From Rhodocyclaceae bacterium (GTDB lineage: Bacteria; Pseudomonadota; Gammaproteobacteria; Burkholderiales; Rhodocyclaceae), in the NCBI GenBank assembly GCA_016791105.1, contig JAEUNM010000123.1, forward strand, positions 30,704 through 94,703: a stretch of 64,000 bases of DNA. The letters are read 5' to 3'. The notes beneath the pieces were generated by a model, which saw only the letters and a list, made by a program, of their open reading frames with translations, searched no databases and was not told the origin of the DNA. Position numbers and translations under genes: made by a program. Positions 43,102-53,400 of the stretch are shown here, in pieces (position 1 is the stretch's first letter; the number at the start of each line of letters is the position of its first letter).

Positions 43102-45366
43102 ATGCATGTGCACAGACTTGAAGGCTGCACCACGGCGCCCCTTGCCAACTACCTCAAGGCGCTGGGAATATTTCGGTTGGTCGCCCAACAGGCCGACAGC
43201 GCGGCGCGAGCCTGGTGGCAGAACGAAACGTTCATGCTTTTGTGCGCGTTAGACGCTGCTGGCCTGGAACAGTTTTTTCTCAGTCATTACTGTCCAACTC
43301 CAATATTGTCTCCCTGGAATAAAGGCGCGGGCTTTTTCAAATCTCCCGATCCAGGCGTGGCGCCAGTTGAGCAGTCAAAAGCTCCGCGCTTTCTCGACTT
43401 GCGGGAGGGGATTAGCGCGGCACGAGGGTTGATTGGAGATTTGGAGGCCGCGGCGAACGCAGTACAAGCCATCAAGGACGAAACCAAGGTTAAGTCCTTG
43501 AGTGCGGCGGCACGAAAGGCGTTAAAAGACGATCCCGGGTATGCGAGGCGGCTTAACGAAGCGCAGCGGACGTACAACGCGATAAAGTCAGACATTATTC
43601 CTCTTTTTCGCAAGCGCTGGCGTGGTGCGCCGCGCGAGTGGCTCGACGCGGCGCTCGTGCTTGACGAGCTTGGTGCGGCGAAATTTCCGGCGCTGCTCGG
43701 TACGGGCGGCAATGACGGCCGGCTCGACTTTACCAATAACTTCCTGCAGCGGCTAAATGAAATTTACGATCTAGCCCATCCGTGTGGTACAGCTCGCTCG
43801 CCTGCGACGGCATGGCTTAGGTCTGCATTATGGGGCAGCGCTGTTACCGGCAACCAAGCGGGTCGCGCAGTCGGACAATACCTCCCAGCCGGCGCCGGTG
43901 GCGCAAATTGTTGCAACGGACCGGACGGGGATAGCCTTATCAACCCCTTCGACTTCGTCCTCATGCTCGAAGGCACCTTGCTGTTCGCGTCCAGCGCCAC
44001 GCGCCGCATGCTTGGCAGCGGGCCGGCGTATGCCGCGGCGCCGTTCGCGATGCCGGGACAGGGCGCGGGATATGCCAGCGCGAGCGACTCTGACGCGGAT
44101 TCGCGCGGCGAACAATGGATGCCGATCTGGGCGAACCCGACCACTCTTCCCGACTTTCGCCGCTTGCTGGCAGAAGGTCGTGCGCAGGTAGGTACGCGAG
44201 CTGCGCGCGAGCCGCTCGACCTGGCTCGCGCAGTTGCCCGGCTTGGTGTGGCGCGCGGCATTTCCGCTTTTGAGCGCTACGGCTACCTGGAGCGCAACGG
44301 TCAAAGTAATTTCGCCGTGCCGCTCGGGCGCTACAGCGTGCCCGAGCGCGATGCGCCCACACTTGCCAACCTTGACGACCTGGATGCCTGGCTGCCGCGC
44401 CTGCGGCGCCAGGCGCGCGAGAAAAACGCGGCCACACGCCTGCGTGTGGCCGAGCGCCGATTAAGTGACGCACTATTTGCACTGACTAGTCACCCTGACG
44501 AGGCAGTGCGCTGGCAGTCGGTGCTGCTCGCCCTGTCGGAAGTGGAAGTTGTTTTGGCTACCGGCAGCGGCAGCGCTGCCGGGCCTATTCCGCGGCTGCG
44601 GCCACAGTGGGTGGCGGCAGCTGACGACGGCAGTGCGGAATTTCGCCTGGCGCTCGCGTTCGCATTGCAGGCCGGTGACTTTCCGCGGGGCCGGGGGGCG
44701 GTTTGCCCGGTTCGGGAAAACTGGCTTTCCCTCAACAAAGCCGGGCGCTTCGAAACGTCGGGAGAGGGCGGCCAAAGCAGGCTCCGCGTAGGTCCGGAAG
44801 TCGTGTTACGCGGGCGCAGCGGCATTGCTGACGCAATTGCCCTGATCGAGCGGCGCCTTATCGATGCGGCACGTAACGGTACTCGCCAAATGCCACTCAT
44901 GGCGGCTAGAAGGGCGAGTGCTCACCCGACCGACATCGCCGCGCTACTAATCGGCCAGATCGACCTCGACCGTAGCCTCGCGCTCGCTCGCGCCTTGATG
45001 GCGCTGGATGCCCAGGCCTGGGGCTGGCAGCCGGTGTCCGTTGCGCAGCCGCCGCACGCTGCACTTCCAGACGACGGCTGGCTCGCGCTTCGGCTTGTCA
45101 TGCTGCCGTGGCCGATAGAAGCGGGCCGGGCCATAGGCTGCGATCCCGCCGTGTTCCGGCGCCTTTGCGCGGGCGATGCCTCCGGAGCCCTGGAACTTGC
45201 GTTGCGCCGGCTAGCCGCGGCTGGCGTTCGTGTCGCCCTTCGTTTTGCCACGGCTAGCCCAGCGGACGCGCGCCTGTGGGCGGCCGCTTTGGCATTTCCC
45301 ATTGCGCGCCGAACGGCGCGCGACTTCATGCAGCGCCTCGATCCACACTTTTTGTCAGGAGCCTGA
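43102..45366 (+). CDS. csx17: Csx17, large subunit (Cas8u2) of type I-G Cascade
   Basis: A 754-residue protein opening HRLEGCTTAPLANYLKALG and continuing with SPWNKGAGFF, hallmarks of Csx17, the large-subunit equivalent in type I-U/I-G. It probably recognises the PAM and contacts the Cascade backbone. TGA-AC-ATG links it to cas3 and TGA-CC-ATG to csb1, so the effector genes are translated as a unit. Bases about 43250-43620 are visibly less GC-rich than neighbouring DNA, which may mark a recombined or fast-evolving section. Confidence 0.9.
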   Translation: MHVHRLEGCTTAPLANYLKALGIFRLVAQQADSAARAWWQNETFMLLCALDAAGLEQFFLSHYCPTPILSPWNKGAGFFKSPDPGVAPVEQSKAPRFLDLREGISAARGLIGDLEAAANAVQAIKDETKVKSLSAAARKALKDDPGYARRLNEAQRTYNAIKSDIIPLFRKRWRGAPREWLDAALVLDELGAAKFPALLGTGGNDGRLDFTNNFLQRLNEIYDLAHPCGTARSPATAWLRSALWGSAVTGNQAGRAVGQYLPAGAGGANCCNGPDGDSLINPFDFVLMLEGTLLFASSATRRMLGSGPAYAAAPFAMPGQGAGYASASDSDADSRGEQWMPIWANPTTLPDFRRLLAEGRAQVGTRAAREPLDLARAVARLGVARGISAFERYGYLERNGQSNFAVPLGRYSVPERDAPTLANLDDLDAWLPRLRRQAREKNAATRLRVAERRLSDALFALTSHPDEAVRWQSVLLALSEVEVVLATGSGSAAGPIPRLRPQWVAAADDGSAEFRLALAFALQAGDFPRGRGAVCPVRENWLSLNKAGRFETSGEGGQSRLRVGPEVVLRGRSGIADAIALIERRLIDAARNGTRQMPLMAARRASAHPTDIAALLIGQIDLDRSLALARALMALDAQAWGWQPVSVAQPPHAALPDDGWLALRLVMLPWPIEAGRAIGCDPAVFRRLCAGDASGALELALRRLAAAGVRVALRFATASPADARLWAAALAFPIARRTARDFMQRLDPHFLSGA

Positions 45367-45368
45367 CC

Positions 45369-46373
45369 ATGTCCTTCGAATTATCCAGCCTTGACGGCGC
45401 TCCGCGCCTGTTATTCGAAATCGCCCTGCGACCGATGCAAGGCACCCGCTTTCAACCGACCGGCTTTCCCGGTCTGGGTGCCGCCACCTTCCAGACCGCA
45501 AGCGGTACCTCACTATTGGTCGAAAGCGCACAGAGCATGGCCAATCGCCTGGAAGCCGTCTGCTGGGATGAATCCGAACAGAACTTGAAGGCGGAGCTTT
45601 CCGGCCTGTCCCATGTGCGCATCATGCGACAGGAAAAGTTCCTCAGTGACACGGTGCTGGAAGCGCATCGCATCAATAGTCCTTACCTTCTGGCCGGCAA
45701 GGACAAATCCTTCTTCGGCAAACTGGCCGGCGAGCTGGGCACGCTGGAACAAGGGCCCATAGACCGCAAACTGCTCGCCAGCGTGCTGCTCAAATATGAC
45801 GTCGGTTCGCTGCTGCACGGCGCCTTCCTGGCCAAAAAGGAACTTGCAGGCGGGCGTCTGCGCCTGGCGCGTGCGCTGTCCGCATTCATCGAAGCGGACG
45901 GTGTTCGCACTGCAGCGTCGGGCGGCGTCAAGAACGACCATATCAATCCATCCGGAGTTACCAAGGACGGGTTTGGTAACGTGCCTTTTGCGCGCGACGA
46001 ATTTACTGCCGAACGCATCACCCTGTTCGCTAATCTCGATCTGGCGCAAATTCGCGGCTACGGCCTGGGCGCAGACGTCGAGCGCATGCTTGTTCTGCTC
46101 GCGCTCTATAAGCTGCGTAGCCTCATCGACGGCAATCTGCGCCTGCGCACGGCCTGCGATCTGAAACCGGTTAGTCCCGACCCGGTAGCGCTGGCGCCGG
46201 ACGGTTTCCAGTTGCCGGCGCGCGCGGCTTTGGTGGATGCGCTCAAGGCGGCCATTTCGCGCTGCAAAGCCCAAATGTCCGTTACGGTCGTCAATTTCGA
46301 GGACGATCTCAAGAAGGCCAGGCCTGAGGAGGGCGAGCCCGCCGAGGATGCTGAAAGTGCATCCGGGAGCTGA
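45369..46373 (+). CDS. csb1: Csb1, Cas7-family backbone protein of type I-G
   Basis: A 334-residue RAMP protein of the Csb1/GSU0053 family that forms the crRNA-binding Cascade filament. Conserved pieces: RPMQGTRFQPTGFPGLGAA, LVESAQSMANRLE, HRINSPYLL, and AFIEADGVRTAASGGVKND. The ATG at 45369, 2 bp after the csx17 stop, is clearly the start. The C-terminal ~20 residues are acidic and variable. csb2 starts 2 bp later. Confidence 0.93.
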   Translation: MSFELSSLDGAPRLLFEIALRPMQGTRFQPTGFPGLGAATFQTASGTSLLVESAQSMANRLEAVCWDESEQNLKAELSGLSHVRIMRQEKFLSDTVLEAHRINSPYLLAGKDKSFFGKLAGELGTLEQGPIDRKLLASVLLKYDVGSLLHGAFLAKKELAGGRLRLARALSAFIEADGVRTAASGGVKNDHINPSGVTKDGFGNVPFARDEFTAERITLFANLDLAQIRGYGLGADVERMLVLLALYKLRSLIDGNLRLRTACDLKPVSPDPVALAPDGFQLPARAALVDALKAAISRCKAQMSVTVVNFEDDLKKARPEEGEPAEDAESASGS

Positions 46374-46375
46374 CC

Positions 46376-47968
46376 ATGCCCACCTTGCTGCTTGAGTTTC
46401 CGGCGCGCCGCTACCACGCGACGCCGACCGGCCATCACGTAAATGAAGGCCAGGTGGAGTGGCCTCCATCACCCTGGCGTTTGTTGCGCGCCTTGCTATC
46501 GGTTGGCTACACGGCATTGCAGTGGCCTTCGGGCAAGCCTCCGGTCGAGGCGCGCACCCTGATCGAAAAGCTTGCCGGCGTGTTGCCGGAATACCGTTTG
46601 CCGAAAGCCAGTGGCGCGCACAGCCGGCACTACATGCCGCTCGCTGCGTTCAAAAACGGTAAGGAAGAGACCACGCTGGTGTTCGATACCTGGGCGCACA
46701 TCGCAGCCGGAACCCTGTCTGTTACCTGGGTGGTCGATCTCGATGCCGGCGAAACCAGCTTGCTCAAACGCCTTGCTGACAGCCTCAACTATCTTGGCCG
46801 GTCCGAAAGCTGGGTGTCGGCGCGACTTGCCGAACCGCACGAACCCCTGCAGACGTCGAATTGCCGGCCTGCGCTGGACGGTGCTGCGCCAGCTCGCGGC
46901 TGGGAGCATGTGACACTGCTTGCGCCGCAGGCGGCAGAACCTTATGCGGCTTGGCTGGAGCGCGAACTCGGTGCAGTACTGGCCGACCTTCCGCTGCCTG
47001 CGCCCGGGAAAAAAGTGCCGGCTGCCCTGCAGAAAAAGCGCGACAAGGCCGCGGCGCCTTATCCGGTCGATTTAATCGCCGCCCTGCAGACAAGTACCAA
47101 CGAATTGCGCCAGTACGGCTGGAGCCAGGCGCCAGGCAGCTTGCGTGCGCTGTACGTGCGAGTGTCCGATAGTTTCGAGCCGGCGTCGATTTCGGGCCGC
47201 CCTGCAAGCGGTGCGCTTGCGCCAGTGCAGTCCATGCTGTTCGCCATGGCCACCGAAAGCGGCAATGACCACGCATTGCCGCCCAATTCCCGCACTTTGC
47301 CGCAGGCCGAACGCGCGCACCGGCAAATCGTGCGCGCTTTGGCCGGAACAAACTGCCCGGCTCTGACGGGAAACGACGAACAACGCGTGCCATTGACGGG
47401 TCCGCACAGCCATGCGCATCTCCTGCCCCTTGACCTCGATGACGATGGTCATCTGGACCACCTGCTGGTATGGGCACCCATGGGCCTGGACGCGGGCGCG
47501 CAGGAGGCCGTGCGCACGCTTCGGCATACCTACGCCAAGGGCGGCGTCGGTCCTATCAAGCTCGCGCTGGCGGCCGCCGGTGGGTTGCCGCAATTGCAAG
47601 GCTTGCAAGGATCCTGGGGTGCCCGCATCGCGGAAATGCTGCGCCCCGCGCGCAACTGGATCAGTCAGACGCCTTTCGTTCTGCCCCGCCATCTGAAGCG
47701 GCGTGGCGCAAATACGCTGGAAGGGCAGGTGCAGGCCGAACTTGCGAGCCGAGGCTTTCCACCGGCGGAGCGCATCACCTTGCTGCGTCCGGGCGAAAAC
47801 GATCATGCGCGAAATCTCCGCCACTTCGTGCGCCGTCGCGCGAATGGACCACAACCCCCTGTCGATTGCGGCTTTGCCCTGGCTCTGGAATTCAGCGAGC
47901 CCATACAGGGACCGCTCTGCCTGGGCTACGCCAGCCACTTCGGCCTTGGCCAGTTCGTACCGGTGTAG
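46376..47968 (+). CDS. csb2: Csb2, Cas5-Cas6 fusion of type I-G
   Basis: A 530-residue protein of the Csb2/GSU0054 family. The N-terminus (LLLEFPARRYHATPTGHHVNEGQ, then WPPSPWRLLRALLSVGY) corresponds to the Cas5 part that caps the crRNA 5' end; the C-terminal half with HAHLLPLDLDDDGHLDHLLVW and the final SHFGLGQF corresponds to the Cas6-like endoribonuclease that processes the repeat hairpin. No separate cas6 is present, consistent with this fusion. It joins csb1 by a TGA-CC-ATG junction. Confidence 0.92.
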   Translation: MPTLLLEFPARRYHATPTGHHVNEGQVEWPPSPWRLLRALLSVGYTALQWPSGKPPVEARTLIEKLAGVLPEYRLPKASGAHSRHYMPLAAFKNGKEETTLVFDTWAHIAAGTLSVTWVVDLDAGETSLLKRLADSLNYLGRSESWVSARLAEPHEPLQTSNCRPALDGAAPARGWEHVTLLAPQAAEPYAAWLERELGAVLADLPLPAPGKKVPAALQKKRDKAAAPYPVDLIAALQTSTNELRQYGWSQAPGSLRALYVRVSDSFEPASISGRPASGALAPVQSMLFAMATESGNDHALPPNSRTLPQAERAHRQIVRALAGTNCPALTGNDEQRVPLTGPHSHAHLLPLDLDDDGHLDHLLVWAPMGLDAGAQEAVRTLRHTYAKGGVGPIKLALAAAGGLPQLQGLQGSWGARIAEMLRPARNWISQTPFVLPRHLKRRGANTLEGQVQAELASRGFPPAERITLLRPGENDHARNLRHFVRRRANGPQPPVDCGFALALEFSEPIQGPLCLGYASHFGLGQFVPV

Positions 47969-48010
47969 TGAATTCGAACCCCCGCCGCGCTTGAAGCTTG
48001 GATACCTGCC

Positions 48011-49696
48011 ATGTCACAGCCAGATACCTCCACGACGGAAACTTCCGCCATCCCCCTCCTGCCCGCCCGCATGGTCAACGAATACGCCTATTGCCCGCGC
48101 CTGGCGGTACTCATGTGGGTGCAGCAGGAATGGGCCGACAGCGCAGACACCGTGCAGGGGCGGGCCGTGCACAAGCGCGTGGACCAACCGGGGCGGGCGC
48201 TGGCGCCGGCCGGTGAGGGCGGCGAGCGCGAGCGCATCCATGCGCGCTCGGTGGACCTCTCGTCGGAACGCCTGGGTGTGATCGCGCGGCTGGATCTCGT
48301 CGAAGCGGAGGGCCGGCTCGCTACCCCGGTCGATTACAAGCGCGGCAAACGCCCGCACGTCGACCGCGGTGCCTACGATCCGGAACGCATCCAGCTCTGC
48401 CTGCAGGGCATGCTGCTGGAAGAACACGGCTACCAGGCGCCGTCCGGAGTGCTTTACTACGCCGCCAGCCGTGAGCGCGTGGCCATCAAATTCGACGAAG
48501 AACTGCGCACGCTCACTCAAAACACCCTGGACGACATGCGCCGCACCCTGGCTACCGGCCGCACGCCCGAACCCCTCGTCGACAGTCCCAAATGCCCGCG
48601 CTGTGCATTGGCCGGCATCTGCCTGCCGGATGAAACACGGTTTCTGCGTTGCGGCCCCGTGCCGGTGCGCCCACTCGCCGTGGCAGACCCACCGGGCCTG
48701 CCGCTACACGTGCAGTCGTATCGCGGCAAGGTGGCGCTGGAAGGCGAAACATTAGTCGTCACCGGCGACGACGGCGCCACCGAAACCGTCCGCCTGCGCG
48801 AAACATCCCAGCTCGTGCTGGCCGGTAATGTATATCTGACCACGCCCGCCCTGCACGAACTGATGCGGCGCGAAATACCCGTCACCTGGACCAGTTACGG
48901 CGGCTGGTTTCTGGGCCACACCATAGGCTTGGGGCACAAGAACGTCGAATTGCGCACCGCGCAGTATGCAGCCAGTGTCGACCCGCTGCGCAGCCTGGCC
49001 GTGGCGCGTGCGCTGGTGGCCAATAAACTGCTCAACCAGCGCACCGTCCTGCGCCGCAACTGCAAATCCGATACGCCGCCAGAAACGGCCCTGGAAGCGC
49101 TCAAATCACTGGCTGCCAAAGCTTCCGAATGCGAACGTCTGGACAGCCTGCTCGGCATAGAAGGCGCCGGTGCTGCACACTATTTCCGCGCCTTCGGCAG
49201 CATGCTGGCGCCGGAAATGGCGGTCGATTTCGACTTCGAAACGCGTAATCGGCGGCCGCCGACGGACCCCGTCAATGCCGTTTTGTCCTTCGTGTACGCC
49301 ATGCTTACGCGCGCTTTCAGCATCACGCTAAGCAGTGTCGGCTTTGACATTTACCGCGGCTTTTATCATCAACCCCGCTACGGCCGGCCGGCCCTGGCAC
49401 TGGACTTGATGGAACCGTTCCGGCCGTTGCTGGCAGATTCAGTCGTACTGCAAGTCATCAATAATGGAGAAATATCCAGCGCAGACTGCGTGCGCGCGGC
49501 CGGCGCCGTAGCGCTTACCGACCGCGGGCGCAAAGCCGTCGTGGCGGCATTCGAACGCCGCCTGTCGCAGGAAATTACCCATCCCCTGTTCGGCTACCGC
49601 CTGTCCTACCGGCGCCTGCTGGAACTGCACTCGCGCTTGTTCGGCCGATACCTCGACGGCGAATTGCCGGATTGCCCGCAATTCCTCACCCGCTAA
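48011..49696 (+). CDS. cas4-cas1: Cas4-Cas1 fusion adaptation protein
   Basis: A 561-residue fusion. The Cas4 part (about 1-210) has Cys28 in EYAYCPR and Cys195, Cys198, Cys204 in CPRCALAGIC for a [4Fe-4S] cluster, plus the nuclease residues Asp95 (RLDLVE) and Asp108-Lys110 (VDYKRGK). Cas1 (about 220-561) follows, starting LHVQSYRGKVALEG, with the metal-site Glu in GIEGAGAAHYFRAF and the His in GFYHQPRYGRPALALDLMEPFRP. It cuts prespacers to PAM-defined length and integrates them. The fusion is usual for type I-G (Geobacter model). It starts 42 bp after csb2. Confidence 0.95.
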   Translation: MSQPDTSTTETSAIPLLPARMVNEYAYCPRLAVLMWVQQEWADSADTVQGRAVHKRVDQPGRALAPAGEGGERERIHARSVDLSSERLGVIARLDLVEAEGRLATPVDYKRGKRPHVDRGAYDPERIQLCLQGMLLEEHGYQAPSGVLYYAASRERVAIKFDEELRTLTQNTLDDMRRTLATGRTPEPLVDSPKCPRCALAGICLPDETRFLRCGPVPVRPLAVADPPGLPLHVQSYRGKVALEGETLVVTGDDGATETVRLRETSQLVLAGNVYLTTPALHELMRREIPVTWTSYGGWFLGHTIGLGHKNVELRTAQYAASVDPLRSLAVARALVANKLLNQRTVLRRNCKSDTPPETALEALKSLAAKASECERLDSLLGIEGAGAAHYFRAFGSMLAPEMAVDFDFETRNRRPPTDPVNAVLSFVYAMLTRAFSITLSSVGFDIYRGFYHQPRYGRPALALDLMEPFRPLLADSVVLQVINNGEISSADCVRAAGAVALTDRGRKAVVAAFERRLSQEITHPLFGYRLSYRRLLELHSRLFGRYLDGELPDCPQFLTR

Positions 49697-49873
49697 GTGC
49701 CCTGAGCCATCGCGTCGCGCCCCTCGATGGAGGCGACGCGAAGCCAGCCCGCGCCGCGCTTCGCACACAGCCGTGCGGCGCACGCTGCGCCATTGCAGCG
49801 GACCGCGCGGCCAAAGCCACTGGCCGCCGCGTTACAAACTGCACAATCGCAACCAGAACCGGAGCACCGAGCG

Positions 49874-50167
49874 ATGCGTATCGAGCACCTCTACATCGTC
49901 ATTTACGACATCAGCGACATCAAACGTTGGCGGCAGGTGTTCCGGCTCATGAAGGGCTTTGGCGCATGGCTACAACTATCGGCCTTCCAGTGCCGCCTCG
50001 ATCCCGTGCGCCACGCGGAGCTGATCGCCCTGCTTGACGGGGCGATCAAGGAGGCGGAAGATCACGTCGTTTTGATAGACTTGGGGCCTGCCGACCAGGT
50101 TGCGCCCAAGGTCGTCAGCCTTGGCCGCAGCGTGGAATTGTTGCGGCGAGAACCAAAAGTGCTGTAA
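49874..50167 (+). CDS. cas2: Cas2 adaptation protein
   Basis: A 97-residue ferredoxin-fold protein (YIVIYDISDIKRWRQVFRLM, then LQLSAFQCRLD) that scaffolds Cas1 dimers in spacer integration. The ATG at 49874 follows GGAG by 9 nt; open frame upstream of it is not homologous. It is separated from cas4-cas1 by 177 bp with no gene seen, and its stop lies 236 bp before the first repeat. Confidence 0.95.
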   Translation: MRIEHLYIVIYDISDIKRWRQVFRLMKGFGAWLQLSAFQCRLDPVRHAELIALLDGAIKEAEDHVVLIDLGPADQVAPKVVSLGRSVELLRREPKVL

Positions 50168-50403
50168 GGCGGCGCGGTGGCAAGCCGACCGCGAATTCCC
50201 GGTTCCGCCGCGCGAATTTGCGAGCGCTCCAGTGATGCGAAAAACCCCGGCAGCGCTCGCAAACCAAAGTTCCTTAAAAATCCGACGTTTAAGTACCGAA
50301 CGCGCCGCGACGCCGATGCGGTATGCATAAGTTCGGGGCCTGCCGGCGTAGCGCTCGCAAAACGGCTGGAAATCAAGGCTGGACGCGGGTAAAATGCAGG
50401 TCC
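50168..50403 (+). promoter_or_regulatory. CRISPR leader region
   Basis: A 236-bp non-coding stretch between cas2 and the first repeat. It contains an AT-richer core (CCTTAAAAATCCGACGTTTAAG, read at about 50271-50293 in part) and a GGGTAAAATGCAG segment adjoining the repeat. Location next to cas2 and the intact repeats on this side make it the leader that drives transcription toward higher coordinates. A precise promoter is not assigned. Confidence 0.75.
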
Positions 50404-53400
50404 GTTTTCCGCGGCGATAAGCCGCGGCCTCATTGAAGCCCTGGCTACGAGACCTTACTTCAATATGACTCCACTCGTTTTCCGCGGCGATAAGCCGCGG
50501 CCTCATTGAAGCTTAGTTGTAGGCGATGCCCCTCCGGTAACGTCCACGTTTTCCGCGGCGATAAGCCGCGGCCTCATTGAAGCGCCTTGCGCGCGGCGGC
50601 TGCCTCGTCGGCCGTGGCCGTTTTCCGCGGCGATAAGCCGCGGCCTCATTGAAGCTGAACTGTCGTGCGGACATTCCCACGATACTGGGCCTGTTTTCCG
50701 CGGCGATAAGCCGCGGCCTCATTGAAGCTTGCGGGAGGCGTAACTATACATCTACCTCAATGTACGTTTTCCGCGGCGATAAGCCGCGGCCTCATTGAAG
50801 CAATTGGCCGGCCGGCACGGTGGTCGGCCCGGCTGACACGTTTTCCGCGGCGATAAGCCGCGGCCTCATTGAAGCCGCCACGGCGCATTCGTGAATGCTG
50901 GCAGCATGTCGGTTTTCCGCGGCGATAAGCCGCGGCCTCATTGAAGCAATCAACTGATTCAGGACATCCGCGGCGGTCGCCGCGGTTTTCCGCGGCGATA
51001 AGCCGCGGCCTCATTGAAGCGCAGTCATACGATTGCGGAAGTCAGCCATCTGATTGAGTTTTCCGCGGCGATAAGCCGCGGCCTCATTGAAGCGCGACGG
51101 TCTGGTCATCGACGATATAGCAATTCGTGGTTTTCCGCGGCGATAAGCCGCGGCCTCATTGAAGCTTCGACATTCGATGCGGAGGTGTACGCGGGTCAGC
51201 TGCGTTTTCCGCGGCGATAAGCCGCGGCCTCATTGAAGCACCCGCATCCATGCTCTTCTGCGTCGGGGAATCTTCGTTTTCCGCGGCGATAAGCCGCGGC
51301 CTCATTGAAGCGTTCTCCTAAAGTCAGTCTCGGTGGTACGCCGCCGAAGTTTTCCGCGGCGATAAGCCGCGGCCTCATTGAAGCGGCCGCGGTGGAGGGC
51401 GATACGTCGCGTCCGGTCGCGTTTTCCGCGGCGATAAGCCGCGGCCTCATTGAAGCTCCGCGCCGAACGTCAGCACGACCAGTGACGCCACGTTTTCCGC
51501 GGCGATAAGCCGCGGCCTCATTGAAGCGATTCGAGTAATTCGAGGGCCGTGCCCTCGGGCGTCGTTTTCCGCGGCGATAAGCCGCGGCCTCATTGAAGCA
51601 ATCCCGCGCTCATCACGCCGCCGACGGTCTGCACGTTTTCCGCGGCGATAAGCCGCGGCCTCATTGAAGCCCGATCCGGCCAGTAAATTCAAACAGACGC
51701 TGCGCGAGGTTTTCCGCGGCGATAAGCCGCGGCCTCATTGAAGCCCATTTAGCTCCGTCAAATTGGTCACACCCGCAATAGTTTTCCGCGGCGATAAGCC
51801 GCGGCCTCATTGAAGCCATTGATGACTGCGCAACCCTGCGCGCTCGGGGCGTGGTTTTCCGCGGCGATAAGCCGCGGCCTCATTGAAGCAACAGGCCGAG
51901 CGCCGCGGCCAGCGCCGCGAGCTTTGTTTTCCGCGGCGATAAGCCGCGGCCTCATTGAAGCTCGGGCAGCCAGACGCAGACGCCGTTCGGCTTCCTGGTT
52001 TTCCGCGGCGATAAGCCGCGGCCTCATTGAAGCGAACAAGCAGTACGCGGGCAACTCTATCCCGTGGATGTTTTCCGCGGCGATAAGCCGCGGCCTCATT
52101 GAAGCGTGAGCATCCAATCGTCAAAGTCCATTTCTTTCTCCGTTTTCCGCGGCGATAAGCCGCGGCCTCATTGAAGCAATGTATCCACAATAGTGTTTGT
52201 GGGCGTTGCTGCAGTTTTCCGCGGCGATAAGCCGCGGCCTCATTGAAGCCTCAAGAGCAACGGCTTCAAATGGAGTCCGACGCGGGGTTTTCCGCGGCGA
52301 TAAGCCGCGGCCTCATTGAAGCCGCGGTAAATCAACCGCACTGAGCATTCTGGGCGGCAAGTTTTCCGCGGCGATAAGCCGCGGCCTCATTGAAGCTCAG
52401 CCCAGGCGTGCCATGCACATGCCGCAGTAGCGCGTTTTCCGCGGCGATAAGCCGCGGCCTCATTGAAGCTCCAGGGCGTTACGCACGTTCTGCGCCGCCC
52501 ACACACGTTTTCCGCGGCGATAAGCCGCGGCCTCATTGAAGCTTGTCTGGGTCCAATCCTGCTGTGCGCCACCGACACCGTTTTCCGCGGCGATAAGCCG
52601 CGGCCTCATTGAAGCGAAAACGAAATGTGCATACCCGCCCGCCGCAACGGCGTTTTCCGCGGCGATAAGCCGCGGCCTCATTGAAGCGTCGGTGTCGTAC
52701 ACCTCTTGTGCTGTGCCGGGCTCGGTTTTCCGCGGCGATAAGCCGCGGCCTCATTGAAGCGTGTTCGGCGTCTTGTCCTTTAGCGCCTGCACTCGTTGTT
52801 TTCCGCGGCGATAAGCCGCGGCCTCATTGAAGCGCTTTCAGCGCCGGGGTGTTGTTCACGCAATTCTCGGTTTTCCGCGGCGATAAGCCGCGGCCTCATT
52901 GAAGCTTCTGCGCGTCATCCAGCACCGACTGGTATTCCGCCGTGTTTTCCGCGGCGATAAGCCGCGGCCTCATTGAAGCCTGACCGAATCGAAATTTTCC
53001 GGCCTGGTCGTCATACCGGTTTTCCGCGGCGATAAGCCGCGGCCTCATTGAAGCTTGCCCCACACGTCCGCAGATACGTCAGCGTCGTCGATCGTTTTCC
53101 GCGGCGATAAGCCGCGGCCTCATTGAAGCGGTGCCCAGGCTTTGCGCGAGCGCGGTCGTAGCGCGGGTTTTCCGCGGCGATAAGCCGCGGCCTCATTGAA
53201 GCGCGCGGCGGTGCCGGCCGCGGTGTTTGCCACGGCGAGGTTTTCCGCGGCGATAAGCCGCGGCCTCATTGAAGCCCACGCAGATTCGCCGGCCGGCTCG
53301 ACAGTGAGACGACGTTTTCCGCGGCGATAAGCCGCGGCCTCATTGAAGCAATCGCATCCTGGCGGGATGCCCCAGTGCCGAATACGCAAGTTTTCCGCGG

